DNA of 64,000 nt from Gluconacetobacter johannae (GTDB lineage: Bacteria; Pseudomonadota; Alphaproteobacteria; Acetobacterales; Acetobacteraceae), in contig NZ_JABEQH010000004.1 of the NCBI RefSeq assembly GCF_014174305.1, positions 1-64,000 of the forward strand, written 5' to 3'. The notes under the pieces are model-generated. The model was not told where the DNA came from. It saw only the letters and a list, made by a program, of their open reading frames with translations, and did not search any database. The position numbers and the translations under genes are program-made. This document shows, one piece after another, positions 52,711 through 60,961 of this stretch (within the stretch, counting starts at the first letter, position 1; every line of letters begins with the position of its first letter).

Positions 52711-53103
52711 TCAGTCCAGGGGCCCCTTGCCGGGCGGACGCGGGGCGTGGCAGCCTTGGCACAGGCGGACGGGCCCGCCGGGGCGGCCCTGTTCGCGCCG
52801 GCGGATGTGGCAGGATTCGCAGAACTGGTGGAACGTCGCCTCGACCCGGGGGGCCTGTCCGGGCTCGGTCTTGTGGCAGGCGATGCAGTCCTGCCGCGGC
52901 AGGCGCGCCATGCGCGATTGCGCGTAGTTATGGTGGCAGGCAATGCAGTTGATCGCCGTGTGATCGGTGTGCGCGAAACGCAGCGGCAATGCCGGATGGG
53001 CCGTCACGGATTGCACATGCAGCCTGTCGACCGCCCACCCCGCCGCCGCCAGAAGGACCACCCCGAACATCGCGCCGCACACCCGGCCCGGGCCACCCGT
53101 CAT
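52711..53103 (-). CDS. Membrane-anchored tetraheme cytochrome c
   Basis: A 130-residue multiheme cytochrome. Residues 8-25 (VCGAMFGVVLLAAAGWAV) form an uncleaved anchor or signal. Four heme sites follow within 67 residues: CIACH at 53 (followed by a second histidine), CIACH at 73, CESCH at 95 and CQGCH at 115. Extra histidines (H45, H48, H58, H92) could serve as distal ligands, as in class III cytochromes c3/c7. It overlaps by 4 bases (ATGA) with the gene for a di-heme b-type membrane protein, so the pair should form one complex moving electrons between the quinone pool and the periplasm. Final donor or acceptor is unknown. Confidence 0.85.
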   Translation of the reverse strand: MTGGPGRVCGAMFGVVLLAAAGWAVDRLHVQSVTAHPALPLRFAHTDHTAINCIACHHNYAQSRMARLPRQDCIACHKTEPGQAPRVEATFHQFCESCHIRRREQGRPGGPVRLCQGCHAPRPPGKGPLD

Positions 53104-53837
53104 CCGGGGCCGCCATGCGGCGTAACCGTGGCGTAGCCCACTGCCGACAGCACACTGGCCGCCAGCATCAGGGCCACGATGGTCCGGGCATGGATGGACA
53201 TGTTGCGCCATCGCTTTCGGCCGGGGGCCGCGCGGTTCCGGCCCGGCCGCAGCAGCCACCGCACCGGTGTCCATGAGGCGGCCCCGGCGGTCAGCGCCGC
53301 GCAGAGCGCCGTCTTCCATGTGGTGTTCACATGCAGTCCGGCCGCGGCCACATGGAAGGCCGACAGCGGCAGCGTGGCGTAGGCGATGACGGAATGACCG
53401 ATCCGGAACCGCCGCGCCGTGCGCCACAGCGCGTGGCGTACGCCATGCAGGCCCGACAGCGCCGCCGCCAGCATCAGGCACGCGGCTGCCAGCCCCGCCA
53501 GCATCGGCCAGGGACCCGACGGCAGCAGGTCGTCGACCAGCAACGGCGCGACCCATAGGGGCGGCACGATATGCAGGCCCAGCAGGACCAGCGCGCCGGC
53601 GCCCAGCCCCCGATGCAGCACCATGAAGAACTTGCCGTCGCAGTTCGGCCAGGCCGTGGGCCGTCCGTTCAGCATGAACAGGCCCAGCAGCACGACAAAG
53701 GCGGCAAAGCCCGCCGCGTCGGCCATATCCCACGACAGGCCGACGCCCGGTGGCGGCGACGCCAGCAGGAAGACGGCCGGCCCGATCAGGACCAGCCCCA
53801 CCAGTGCGGCGGCCAGGACAGCGATCTCGGCCTTCAT
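53100..53837 (-). CDS. Ferric reductase-like b-type heme membrane protein
   Basis: Inner-membrane protein of 245 residues with about six to seven membrane segments. Two histidine pairs spaced 14 residues lie in neighbouring helices: H75/H89 (in VLHRGLGAGALVLLGLH) and H148/H162 (in GHSVIAYATLPLSAFH). This is the arrangement that holds two hemes b in ferric reductase/YedZ-type domains. There is no cytoplasmic flavin domain, so electrons probably come from quinol. It is the upstream partner of the tetraheme cytochrome (ATGA overlap). I chose ATG 53837 because it begins the first membrane helix; the longer frame upstream has no support. Confidence 0.82.
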   Translation of the reverse strand: MKAEIAVLAAALVGLVLIGPAVFLLASPPPGVGLSWDMADAAGFAAFVVLLGLFMLNGRPTAWPNCDGKFFMVLHRGLGAGALVLLGLHIVPPLWVAPLLVDDLLPSGPWPMLAGLAAACLMLAAALSGLHGVRHALWRTARRFRIGHSVIAYATLPLSAFHVAAAGLHVNTTWKTALCAALTAGAASWTPVRWLLRPGRNRAAPGRKRWRNMSIHARTIVALMLAASVLSAVGYATVTPHGGPG

Positions 53838-53887
53838 GGCCGCCCGTCGCGGCCCATCGCCGGCGGGGCCACCGTTAAAACGGTTCC

Positions 53888-54760
53888 TCAGGCCCCGGCC
53901 AGCGAGCGGCGGCGCAAGGGCATGGTCATGCAATGGATGCTTCCGCCCCCCTGCGAGAACTGGTCCAGCTCCGGATCCAGCACCGTCAGCCCCTCGGCCC
54001 GCAGCATCTCGTTGACGCGGGTGGAATGGCGGGGGCTGACGACTCGCCCGTCGCCCAGAGCCAGCACGTTGCACGCCATGTCCCGCATCGCTTCCTTGTA
54101 GGTCACCGGCAGCAGGCGGATGCCCTGTGCGCGGAACCAGTCCAGATCGGCGTCCGCCAGGGCGTCGGGCGCGACCAGGGCCAGCTTGTCCGCCACCATC
54201 GAGAAGACGACGTCCAGATGCAGGAAATGGTCCGAAAAGCGGATCATGCGCGTCTGCCATCCGGCCTCGTCGAACCAGCCGGTGAATTCCTCGGCCCCCG
54301 CGGTGTCGGTCCGGGTGCCGGTGACGCCCACCGCCAGCAGGCCGGGGCTGATGACGTGGATGTCGCCGCCCTCGACATGGCCGCGGGTCGCGGTCTTCCA
54401 GATCTCGCCCTCGCCGTAGAACGATTCGATCAGCGCCTTTTCCCCCTTGCGTTCCTGGCGGAACAGGCTGGTGACGACGGTGCCGAACGGCGTCGTCTGC
54501 GAGCTGTCGCGGGTATAGACCTGATAGGGCAGGCCGGGCTGGGGGGTGAGGAAATGGCAGGCGACGTCCGCGCCGCGCAGCGCGTCCACCATCTCGTCGA
54601 ACTGCTTGCGGACCGCGTGCGTTTCGGGCTTGCGGCCGTTCTCCAGGCTCAGGATCGCGATGTCGTTGCTGGGGATCCAGTCATAATAGGTGGGCGGGCA
54701 GAGCAGGACGTCGTCCAGATGTCCGGTCTCGCTGTCGATGAACCACTGATTGCTGCTCAT
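53888..54760 (-). CDS. Arginine deiminase / DDAH-family hydrolase
   Basis: Cytoplasmic guanidino-group modifying enzyme, 290 residues from ATG 54760. It follows the beta-propeller pattern of the DDAH/arginine-deiminase superfamily: VYTRDSSQTTPFGTVV, HVEGGDIHVISPGLLAVG with the catalytic acidic/histidine region, FLHLDVVFSMVADKLALV, and the nucleophile cysteine in GGGSIHCMTMPLRR. The exact substrate (arginine, dimethylarginine or agmatine) is not clear. A ureohydrolase with its own transporter lies 1.6 kb away, so the region as a whole may handle guanidino compounds. An upstream ATG (54808) is also possible. Confidence 0.85.
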   Translation of the reverse strand: MSSNQWFIDSETGHLDDVLLCPPTYYDWIPSNDIAILSLENGRKPETHAVRKQFDEMVDALRGADVACHFLTPQPGLPYQVYTRDSSQTTPFGTVVTSLFRQERKGEKALIESFYGEGEIWKTATRGHVEGGDIHVISPGLLAVGVTGTRTDTAGAEEFTGWFDEAGWQTRMIRFSDHFLHLDVVFSMVADKLALVAPDALADADLDWFRAQGIRLLPVTYKEAMRDMACNVLALGDGRVVSPRHSTRVNEMLRAEGLTVLDPELDQFSQGGGSIHCMTMPLRRRSLAGA

Positions 54761-54962
54761 ATCCCCTGGAATCCTCGCCGGAAAATCTGATGTCTCGATC
54801 GGTATCATAGGGAAGGACGTTACGGTATCCGATAGCAGGGGATGCAAGTGAACTTTGCGATCCGTTCAATCGTCATCCGGCCCCGGCTCTTCTCCCAGCC
54901 CCTTCTCATTGTCCACGCCGGTCTGTATGGGCTGGGGCCGGATGACTGGCGCGGGCGGTCCT

Positions 54963-54967
54963 GGAGG
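54963..54967 (+). promoter_or_regulatory. Ribosome binding site deciding a TTG start
   Basis: GGAGG 5 bases before TTG 54973. It supports the TTG as the epimerase start, giving the complete N-terminal strand MRILMTGTAGFIG. Confidence 0.7.
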
Positions 54968-54972
54968 TTTTC

Positions 54973-55980
54973 TTGCGTATTCTCATGACCGGGACGGCGG
55001 GGTTCATCGGCTTCCATCTGGCGCTGCGGCTGCTGGATGAGGGGCACGACGTCACGGGCATCGACGGCATGACCCCCTATTACGATGTCGCGCTGAAGCA
55101 GGCACGGCATGCCCGCCTGCGCGCACGGCCGGGCTTCACCTGCCATGAGTTCATGCTGGAGGAGTCCCGCGCGCTGGCCCGGACCTGCCGCGCGGCGCAG
55201 CCCGACATCGTCATCCATCTGGCGGCGCAGGCGGGGGTGCGGTACAGTCTGGAGAACCCCAGCGCCTATGTCAGCGCGAATGTGGTGGGCACCCATAATC
55301 TGCTGGAACAGGTGAAGGATCTGCCGGTCCGGCATTTCATCCTGGCCTCGACCTCGTCGGTCTACGGCGCCAGCCCCGAAATCCCGTTCTCCGAGGATCT
55401 GCCGTGCAACCAGCCGTTGAGCCTGTATGCCGCGACCAAGAAGGCGTGCGAGGACATCGGCCATTCCTACGCCCATCTGCATGGCCTGCCGATCACCGCC
55501 TGCCGGTTCTTCACCGTCTACGGGCCGTGGGGGCGGCCGGATATGGCGCTGTTCCGCTTTACCCGCAACATCCTCGCCGGTCTGCCGATCGACGTCTACA
55601 ACGGCGGGGACATGGAGCGCGACTTTACCTATGTCGACGACCTGGTCGAGGCCGTCTGTCGCCTGCTGCCCCTTCCACCCGCCCCGGCGAGCCAGGCCGG
55701 GCATGGCGCCAGCCCGGTCGCGCCCTATCGCGTGGTGAATGTCGGCGGGGGGCGGCCGGTCGGCCTGCGGGATTTCATCGTCGCCATCGAACGGGCCACG
55801 GGCCGCGAGGCGATCCGCAACATGCTGCCGATGCAGCCGGGCGACGTGCCGCGCTCGTGGGCGGATTGCGGGGTGCTGGAACGCCTGACCGGCTTTCATC
55901 CCGCCACGCCCTTGCAGGCCGGGGTGGATGCCTTCGTCGCCTGGTACCGCCAATGGTATCGGAGCGCGGACGGGGCGTGA
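54973..55980 (+). CDS. NAD-dependent sugar-nucleotide epimerase (UDP-glucuronate 4-epimerase-like)
   Basis: Cytoplasmic short-chain epimerase of 335 residues. The start is TTG 54973, with GGAGG just before it. It has the Rossmann motif GTAGFIGFHLALRLL, the subgroup segment GIDGMTPYYDVALKQARHARL, AAQAGVRYSLENPSAYVSAN, the catalytic serine in STSSVYG and the YxxxK pair in YAATKKACE. RFFTVYGPWGRPDMALFRFTRNILAG and GDMERDFTYVDDLVEAV are typical of UDP-glucuronate 4-epimerases, which make UDP-galacturonate for surface polysaccharides. It stands far from the exopolysaccharide locus. An active UDP-glucuronate supply from Ugd fits this function. Confidence 0.9.
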   Translation: MRILMTGTAGFIGFHLALRLLDEGHDVTGIDGMTPYYDVALKQARHARLRARPGFTCHEFMLEESRALARTCRAAQPDIVIHLAAQAGVRYSLENPSAYVSANVVGTHNLLEQVKDLPVRHFILASTSSVYGASPEIPFSEDLPCNQPLSLYAATKKACEDIGHSYAHLHGLPITACRFFTVYGPWGRPDMALFRFTRNILAGLPIDVYNGGDMERDFTYVDDLVEAVCRLLPLPPAPASQAGHGASPVAPYRVVNVGGGRPVGLRDFIVAIERATGREAIRNMLPMQPGDVPRSWADCGVLERLTGFHPATPLQAGVDAFVAWYRQWYRSADGA

Positions 55981-56405
55981 CGCGGCGCGATATTATCCAC
56001 AGAATTGGGGACAATCCTGTGGGTGGTACTGGGGGGGATGATCGGACAATGACCATCTTCATCGCGGGAATCGCGAGTCACCGGGAATCGGGCCGTCAAT
56101 GGACGAGGTAGGGAGCGGGCGGGTCCCGATCGTCTTCGCCCCGACGATCCCGGCGGACTGCCATGCGCGGGTCCGCGTAGCCCCGCATTTCCGGCGGTGG
56201 CTGGCGGCCGCGGCGGGGTTCGACCTGCGGCGGGTCGCGGTGGACAGCGTGACGATATTCCGCGCATCGGCAGGACCGACGCCAAGACGCTGCTGTGGTT
56301 CTACATGTATCGCGCCCGGGCGGCCCGCGCCGGGGCGTGACGGCCTTGCCGGATCGGCGGAAACCATGGATATTCCGATTTTCATGTCGTGATCGGAATA
56401 TTCCA
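55981..56405. other. Intergenic region with a single DnaA-box-like 9-mer and a broken small ORF
   Basis: About 425 bases between the epimerase and ureohydrolase genes. It has one perfect TTATCCACA (55993-56001), of which CCACAG pairs with CTGTGG (56017-56022). It also holds a frameshifted small reading frame at 56099-56340. No other feature is seen. Confidence 0.5.
56099..56340 (+). pseudogene. Possible frameshifted small gene, about 80 aa
   Basis: From ATG 56099 the frame reads a plausible soluble segment (PIVFAPTIPADCHARVRV, RRWLAAAAGFDLRRVAVDSVTIFR) and then becomes unlikely. Switching frame at 56263 gives RIGRTDAKTLLWFYMYRARA and a TGA at 56338-56340. The join is natural in amino acid content. 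I recognise no family. It may be a decayed or mis-sequenced gene, or chance in GC-rich DNA. Confidence 0.35.
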
Positions 56406-57365
56406 ATGGAACCAGACGACTGCCAGCCGGTTGATGCCGCACGCGTGCCTCGTTTCGCCGGTCTTGCGACCTTCATGCGCCTGCCGTACCGGGAATCGGC
56501 AGCGGGCCTGGATGTGGCGCTGTACGGCATCCCGTGGGATGGGGGCACCACCAATCGCGCCGGCGCGCGGCATGGCCCGCGCGAGGTCCGCAGCCAGTCC
56601 AGCATGATGCGTAGCGTCCATCACGTGACCGGCCTGCAGCCGTTCCGCATCGCCCGTGTGGCCGATGTCGGCGATCTGTCGGTCAATCCGACCGATATCG
56701 GGGACACGTTGGAACGGATCGCGGCGGGGGTGGCGGCAATCGTGCGGGCGGGGGCGATCCCGCTGGGAGTCGGGGGCGATCATCTGACAACCTTGCCCGT
56801 GCTGCGTGCCGTGGCACGGTCGGGGCCGGTGGGCCTGATCCAGTTCGACGCCCATTCGGACACCAACGACACCTATTTCGGCAACAGCCCCTACACCCAT
56901 GGCACGCCGTTCCGCCGCGCGATCGAAGAGGGGATCCTTGACCCGAGGCGCACGATCCAGATCGGCCTGCGCGGGTCGCTCTATGACCCGGCCGAGCATG
57001 ACTGGGCCAGGGCACAGGGCATACGGACGATGTATATGGAGGAATGCGTGCGCCTGGGCCCCGAGCGGGTCATGGAGGAGGCGCGGCGGGTCGCGGGGGA
57101 TGGCCCGACCTACGTGACCTTCGATATCGACTGCCTGGACCCCTCGATGGCGCCGGGGACAGGTACGCCGGAAATCGGCGGCTTCACCACGCGCGAGGCC
57201 CAGCAGATGCTGCGCCTGCTGGACGGCGTCCGGATCGTCGGCGCCGACGTGGTGGAGGTCGCGCCGCCCTTCGACCTGTCCGGCATCACCGCGCTGGCGG
57301 GGGCGACCGTTCTGTTCGAACTGCTGTGCGTCGTCGCGTCGGGTTGCCGGCAGGCCCGTGGTTAA
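56406..57365 (+). CDS. Ureohydrolase (agmatinase / guanidinobutyrase-like)
   Basis: Metal-dependent ureohydrolase of 319 residues from ATG 56406 that cleaves a guanidino compound to urea and an amine. The bimetal site is complete: VGGDHLTTLP, DAHSDTND and FDIDCLDPSMAPGTGTPE. The N-terminal LDVALYGIPWDGGTTNRAGARHGPREVRSQS is typical of the agmatinase branch that also includes guanidinobutyrase and guanidinopropionase. The next two genes code for a DUF3311 protein (starting 8 bases before this stop) and a sodium:solute symporter, so the substrate is probably taken up from outside rather than made inside. Confidence 0.92.
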   Translation: MEPDDCQPVDAARVPRFAGLATFMRLPYRESAAGLDVALYGIPWDGGTTNRAGARHGPREVRSQSSMMRSVHHVTGLQPFRIARVADVGDLSVNPTDIGDTLERIAAGVAAIVRAGAIPLGVGGDHLTTLPVLRAVARSGPVGLIQFDAHSDTNDTYFGNSPYTHGTPFRRAIEEGILDPRRTIQIGLRGSLYDPAEHDWARAQGIRTMYMEECVRLGPERVMEEARRVAGDGPTYVTFDIDCLDPSMAPGTGTPEIGGFTTREAQQMLRLLDGVRIVGADVVEVAPPFDLSGITALAGATVLFELLCVVASGCRQARG

Positions 57366-57630
57366 GGCGGTTTCCCGGACGATCGCGCCGCAGGGTACCG
57401 CGCGGAGACGGCGGGACGTCCGTGCTCCGCTGTGGAGAATTCCGGTCGGGGTGGGCCTTCCCTTCGTCGCGGTCGACCTGGCGTTGCCGCTGCTGGACCG
57501 CGTGGGGGGAACGGTGCTGGGGTTTCCCACGGTGGTGTTCTGGCTGTTCGCGTGGTTCGTCCTGACCAGCGTCTGCCTGTCCGCCGTCTGGTTCCTGCAT
57601 GACCGCCACCGGGCGGACGAGGCGGGCTGA
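57358..57630 (+). CDS. DUF3311 small membrane protein, partner of the symporter
   Basis: A 90-residue inner-membrane protein with two hydrophobic segments: WRIPVGVGLPFVAVDLALPLLDRVGG and VLGFPTVVFWLFAWFVLTSVCLSAVWFL. The P-F-P-x-x-x-x-W pattern after the first loop is DUF3311-like. Such proteins are coded just before sodium:solute symporters in many proteobacteria and are thought to be small subunits. The start is GTG 57358, overlapping the ureohydrolase stop by 8 bases; the symporter gene follows after 44 bases. The three genes form a unit. Confidence 0.82.
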   Translation: MVKAVSRTIAPQGTARRRRDVRAPLWRIPVGVGLPFVAVDLALPLLDRVGGTVLGFPTVVFWLFAWFVLTSVCLSAVWFLHDRHRADEAG

Positions 57631-57674
57631 TACCCCCCGCGCATTCGACAGGCCAACGGAAAGAAAGCCCCTTC

Positions 57675-59087
57675 ATGGCGACAGTGACGTTTTGCCTCGT
57701 GATCCTGTTGTCGCTGGCGATCGCGCTGTATTCCCGGCGGGGACATCATCACCAGGGGTCGCGGGATTTCTTCGTTGCCTCCGGGCAGTTCGGTGGGGTG
57801 CTGCTGTTCTTCCTGGCGGTGGGCGAGACCTACAGCATCGGCAGCGTCCTGGGATTTCCGGCCGGGACGTTCAGTCACGGCACCGCGTTCGTCATCTGGT
57901 TCCTCAGCTATATCGTCCTGGCCTATCCCGTCGGCTATTTCCTCAACCCCTGGATCTGGCAGGCCGGGCGGGACCATAACGCCATCACCATGGCCGATCT
58001 GTTCCGGCACCATTTCGGCAGCCGCGCGGTCGAGGTCGCGATGGCGCTGAACGCCATCCTGTTCCTGATCCCGTTCGGCGACCTGCAATTCACCGGCCTC
58101 CTGGCCGTGCTGCAGGGGTTCGGCTGGCCGGTTCCGACAGTCGTCATCACGACGGTGGCGGCGGTGACGGCCTTCTTCTGGGTGGCGCTGTCGGGGATCC
58201 GGGCGCCGGCCTATGTGTCGATCCTGAAGGACGTCATGATGATCGTCGCCGTCGTGGCGGCCGGTGTCGCGGCGCTGCTGGCCTCGGGCCATCTGCCCGA
58301 TGTCCGGCAGGCTGGGCAGGATATCGCGCAAATCCGCCCGACCGGACGCGAGGAGGCGTTCGCCATGTCCACGGTGGTGCTGCAGGCCATCGGTTTCTGC
58401 GTCGCGCCCCAGACGATCGCCTTCCTGTTTACCGGCCGGTCGCGACGGATCGTCCGGCGCAACCAGATCCTGATGCCGCTTTACATGCTGATGTTCCCGT
58501 TCCTGTACTGGGTCGCGGATTATGCGCGGCGGTCGGGGATGCCGCTGCATGCGCCCAACGATGCTTTCATGGCAGTATCCCTGGCCCTGTTGCCGGGGTG
58601 GATGGACGGGTTGGTGGCGGCGGCCTGCGCGCTGTCGGCGTTGGTCGTGCTGGCGGGGATCTGCCTGGCCATCGGCCCATTGGTGTCGCACAATCTGCTG
58701 CATGGCCTGTCGGATCGCCAGCAGCGTTACGGGGCGCAGATCGTGATTGCGGTCTATCTGCTGTTCTCGATCGTCAGCGCGGCGCATGCGTCGGGCGTGA
58801 TGATTAAGTTCAACACCATGTACTATTTCGGCGTCACGCAGGTGGCGCCCGGCATATTCGCCATCCTGGCGGCGCGGGCCGTCAGCCCCGCGGCCGTGGT
58901 CGCTGGGCTGGTGGCGGGCGATCTGCTGTCGGTCGGGCTGTATCTGGGCGACATCGACCTGGGCGGGATCAATCCGGGCCTGGTCGGCCTGGTGACGAAC
59001 GCCGCCATCCTGTGGGGCGGCAGCCGCCTGCTGCCCAGCCGGGCGCTGGTGCCGATCCTGCGGCGGGACGAGATGCCGCGTCAGTGA
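57675..59087 (+). CDS. Sodium:solute symporter (SSS family)
   Basis: Inner-membrane sodium-coupled symporter of 470 residues with about 13 membrane segments. Family features: RDFFVASGQFGGVLLFFLAVGETYSIGSVLGFPAGTF near the first two helices, the YPVGYFLNPWIWQAGR loop, and ALSALVVLAGICLAIGPLVSHNLLHG further on. It follows the ureohydrolase and DUF3311 genes and most likely brings in the guanidino substrate. Its stop lies within 7 bases of the convergent stop of the SGNH-like gene; the two coding regions overlap tail to tail. Confidence 0.9.
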   Translation: MATVTFCLVILLSLAIALYSRRGHHHQGSRDFFVASGQFGGVLLFFLAVGETYSIGSVLGFPAGTFSHGTAFVIWFLSYIVLAYPVGYFLNPWIWQAGRDHNAITMADLFRHHFGSRAVEVAMALNAILFLIPFGDLQFTGLLAVLQGFGWPVPTVVITTVAAVTAFFWVALSGIRAPAYVSILKDVMMIVAVVAAGVAALLASGHLPDVRQAGQDIAQIRPTGREEAFAMSTVVLQAIGFCVAPQTIAFLFTGRSRRIVRRNQILMPLYMLMFPFLYWVADYARRSGMPLHAPNDAFMAVSLALLPGWMDGLVAAACALSALVVLAGICLAIGPLVSHNLLHGLSDRQQRYGAQIVIAVYLLFSIVSAAHASGVMIKFNTMYYFGVTQVAPGIFAILAARAVSPAAVVAGLVAGDLLSVGLYLGDIDLGGINPGLVGLVTNAAILWGGSRLLPSRALVPILRRDEMPRQ

Positions 59088-60454
59088 TCGCGCCCGGCCA
59101 CCCTGACGTCCGGCGTGGCGTCGCGTATGTCGGCCATGGCCTGAAGGATCCGCTGGCGCAGGGCGACCTGCATCTGCCCGCTCTGGTGGATGCCGTCCGG
59201 CAGGTGCTGGCCGGCACCCAGTTCGGCGGCCAGGGCATCGACGTCGATGATGGTCAGTTCGCGCGTCTCGGCGATGTCGTGGAGCATCAGGTTCTGCTCC
59301 TTGGCCGCGATGTTCGACAGCGTGGCGCTCATGGGCGCGTCGAAGGCCATGTAGTTCGATATATCCTCGTAGCCGGATGTGGACATGCGGTTCAGGACGA
59401 GGATCCGGCCCCCCGTGGTGCGGGCGAGCGTGTCGATCAGCTTCTCGTAATCCTGGCGAATGACGTCGATGGATCGCTTGACCGGTTCGAAGGCGCTGCT
59501 CAGCCAGGCCTGGATGGCCGGCCCGGCGGCGGCCTGATGGTGACGCATGATATGCAGATGATACCCGAGCGTGCGATGGCGCAGGATGGATTGCGGCTCG
59601 GCACTGAGGGAGAGCAGGGCGGCATCCGGAGGTCCCAGGCGGCGGGTCCCGGTGGAGGAGATGATGTTGTAATTGTCTTTCAGGGGCGTGTTCCGCAGCA
59701 CCGACAAAAGGGCGCCGGCGAACATCCAGTCGTCGGCCGTCGGCGGAACGGCGGACGTGCCGAGAAAACGGCGCAGATCCTCGGCAAGCGCGTCGAACTG
59801 GGCCGGCGTCCGGGTGAGTTGGTCCAGCAGCACGGGCGCGCAGGGCGCCACCGGGTGATCGGGCACGAAGACGAACTGCATCGCGTCCGAGGCGGCTTCG
59901 AACATTTCCAGGAAAGCGCACTGCTCCCCCAGGATGACCCCCGTCGCGTCGCACAGGCCCAGGCTGAGGAGCGTGACGGGGGTTTCGCCTTCCTCGCACC
60001 ACCAGCCGCGACTGCGGCCGTTCCAGCCCGGCAGCAGGCCCGAATGCACGTCGGCCAGCGCGGTCATGCGCCGTCCCGCGACCACCATAAGGCGCAGCCG
60101 TCCCGGATCGCCCTCCTCGACCGGCTGGTCGGGTTCGATATGCCCCAGGACCGTGTCCGGCTTCCAGGCATCGACCCCGCGAATGCTCAGATAGCCGCCG
60201 CGGGCCATTTCCGGATGGATGGTCAGCCGGCCGCTGACGCGGGGGGCGAAGACCACCTGCAATTCCAGTTCATCGGCGACCGCGTGATGGCGGCCGACGC
60301 GGACGCTGGCCGGCTCCAGGCTGACATTGCAATAGGCGATGGGTTGACCGGCACGGCAGAACTGGCCGCTCTCGCGCAGCCAGCGCAATCCGGAGCGCAC
60401 GATGGCATAGCCATCCGACGCCAGCGGCCCGAACCGCAGGGGAATTCCGTTCAT
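59081..60454 (-). CDS. SGNH-hydrolase-like protein with unassigned N-terminal domain
   Basis: 457 residues from ATG 60454, with no signal peptide or membrane segment. Residues 1-115 are beta-rich and look like a barrel-sandwich (lipoyl-type) fold: AGQPIAYCNVSLEP, VFAPRVSGRLTIHPEMARGGYLSIRG, VLGHIEPDQPVEEGD. The C-terminal half ends in a segment typical of SGNH/GDSL hydrolases: RILVLNRMSTSGYED, then LTIIDVDALAAELG and LPDGIHQSG, giving the D-x-x-H pair. I did not find a clear first-block serine, so activity is uncertain. It overlaps the small lipoyl-like gene by 4 bases (ATGA). The family is unfamiliar to me. Confidence 0.7.
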   Translation of the reverse strand: MNGIPLRFGPLASDGYAIVRSGLRWLRESGQFCRAGQPIAYCNVSLEPASVRVGRHHAVADELELQVVFAPRVSGRLTIHPEMARGGYLSIRGVDAWKPDTVLGHIEPDQPVEEGDPGRLRLMVVAGRRMTALADVHSGLLPGWNGRSRGWWCEEGETPVTLLSLGLCDATGVILGEQCAFLEMFEAASDAMQFVFVPDHPVAPCAPVLLDQLTRTPAQFDALAEDLRRFLGTSAVPPTADDWMFAGALLSVLRNTPLKDNYNIISSTGTRRLGPPDAALLSLSAEPQSILRHRTLGYHLHIMRHHQAAAGPAIQAWLSSAFEPVKRSIDVIRQDYEKLIDTLARTTGGRILVLNRMSTSGYEDISNYMAFDAPMSATLSNIAAKEQNLMLHDIAETRELTIIDVDALAAELGAGQHLPDGIHQSGQMQVALRQRILQAMADIRDATPDVRVAGRDH

Positions 60455-60819
60455 GAATGGCTCCCCGTCCACATGCCGTCGTGATGGATGATGCCCGCGA
60501 TGGTGTAGCGCACCTGGCGCGTCGTCTCCTGGTCGATCGGTTCGGAAGGATCGGTGCTGAACAGCGCGATCCGGTCGCCAAGGGCGCAGTGCTGTCCGGG
60601 CTGGACGTCGATTTGCCGAAGATAGACCGCCTCGCGCAGCACCAGCCGGTAGAACGACACGGGCGGGCATTCCTGGGCGAATGCGCTGCTGAGATCGACG
60701 CTCAGATCCATCAGCTTGCTTCCCAGCCGAAGCGAATCGTCCCTGGCGCTATACAGACATTCTACGGTGGCGCCGGACATCTGCGGAACGATGACGGGAA
60801 GCTTGAATTCGTAAAGCAT
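60451..60819 (-). CDS. Small lipoyl-domain-like protein, 122 aa, unknown
   Basis: 122 residues from ATG 60819, soluble. The first half (LPVIVPQMSGATVECLYSARDDSLRLGSKLMDLSVD) follows the repeat of a biotinyl/lipoyl domain but without the modified lysine. The second half (FYRLVLREAVYLRQIDVQPGQHCALGDRIALFSTD) follows the same pattern again. So it may be a free-standing barrel-sandwich domain like the N-terminal part of the next protein. GGGA lies about 6 bases before the ATG; ATG 60831 is an alternative. It is coupled to the SGNH-like gene by an ATGA overlap and lies 142 bases after the transglutaminase-like gene. Function unknown. Confidence 0.6.
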   Translation of the reverse strand: MLYEFKLPVIVPQMSGATVECLYSARDDSLRLGSKLMDLSVDLSSAFAQECPPVSFYRLVLREAVYLRQIDVQPGQHCALGDRIALFSTDPSEPIDQETTRQVRYTIAGIIHHDGMWTGSHS

Positions 60820-60961
60820 TATCGGTCCCATTATATGAAAAAGACGAATGATGCAGGCGTATGAGCCGAACAGGATCGAACAGGACGATAGTTTGGACGA
60901 CGGCTCGTACAACGATCCTGATATCCGCGGGTTTTCCCCGGTATCTTAAAAAAGCCTTATT

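Noticed and set aside
55993-56001. Perfect DnaA box (TTATCCACA) suggesting a replication origin
   Set aside because: Only one box is present; a single 9-mer is expected about once by chance in 64 kb on two strands. No AT-rich unwinding element or origin-type genes are next to it.
56255-56270. Programmed ribosomal frameshift in the small broken ORF
   Set aside because: There is no slippery heptamer or clear downstream stem at the join; decay or sequence error is simpler.
56382-60002. Very long minus-strand open frame (over 1200 codons)
   Set aside because: It runs opposite the ureohydrolase, DUF3311 and symporter genes and through the SGNH-like gene in another frame. Its translation is low-complexity Arg/Gly/Pro/His, typical of the complement of GC-rich genes.
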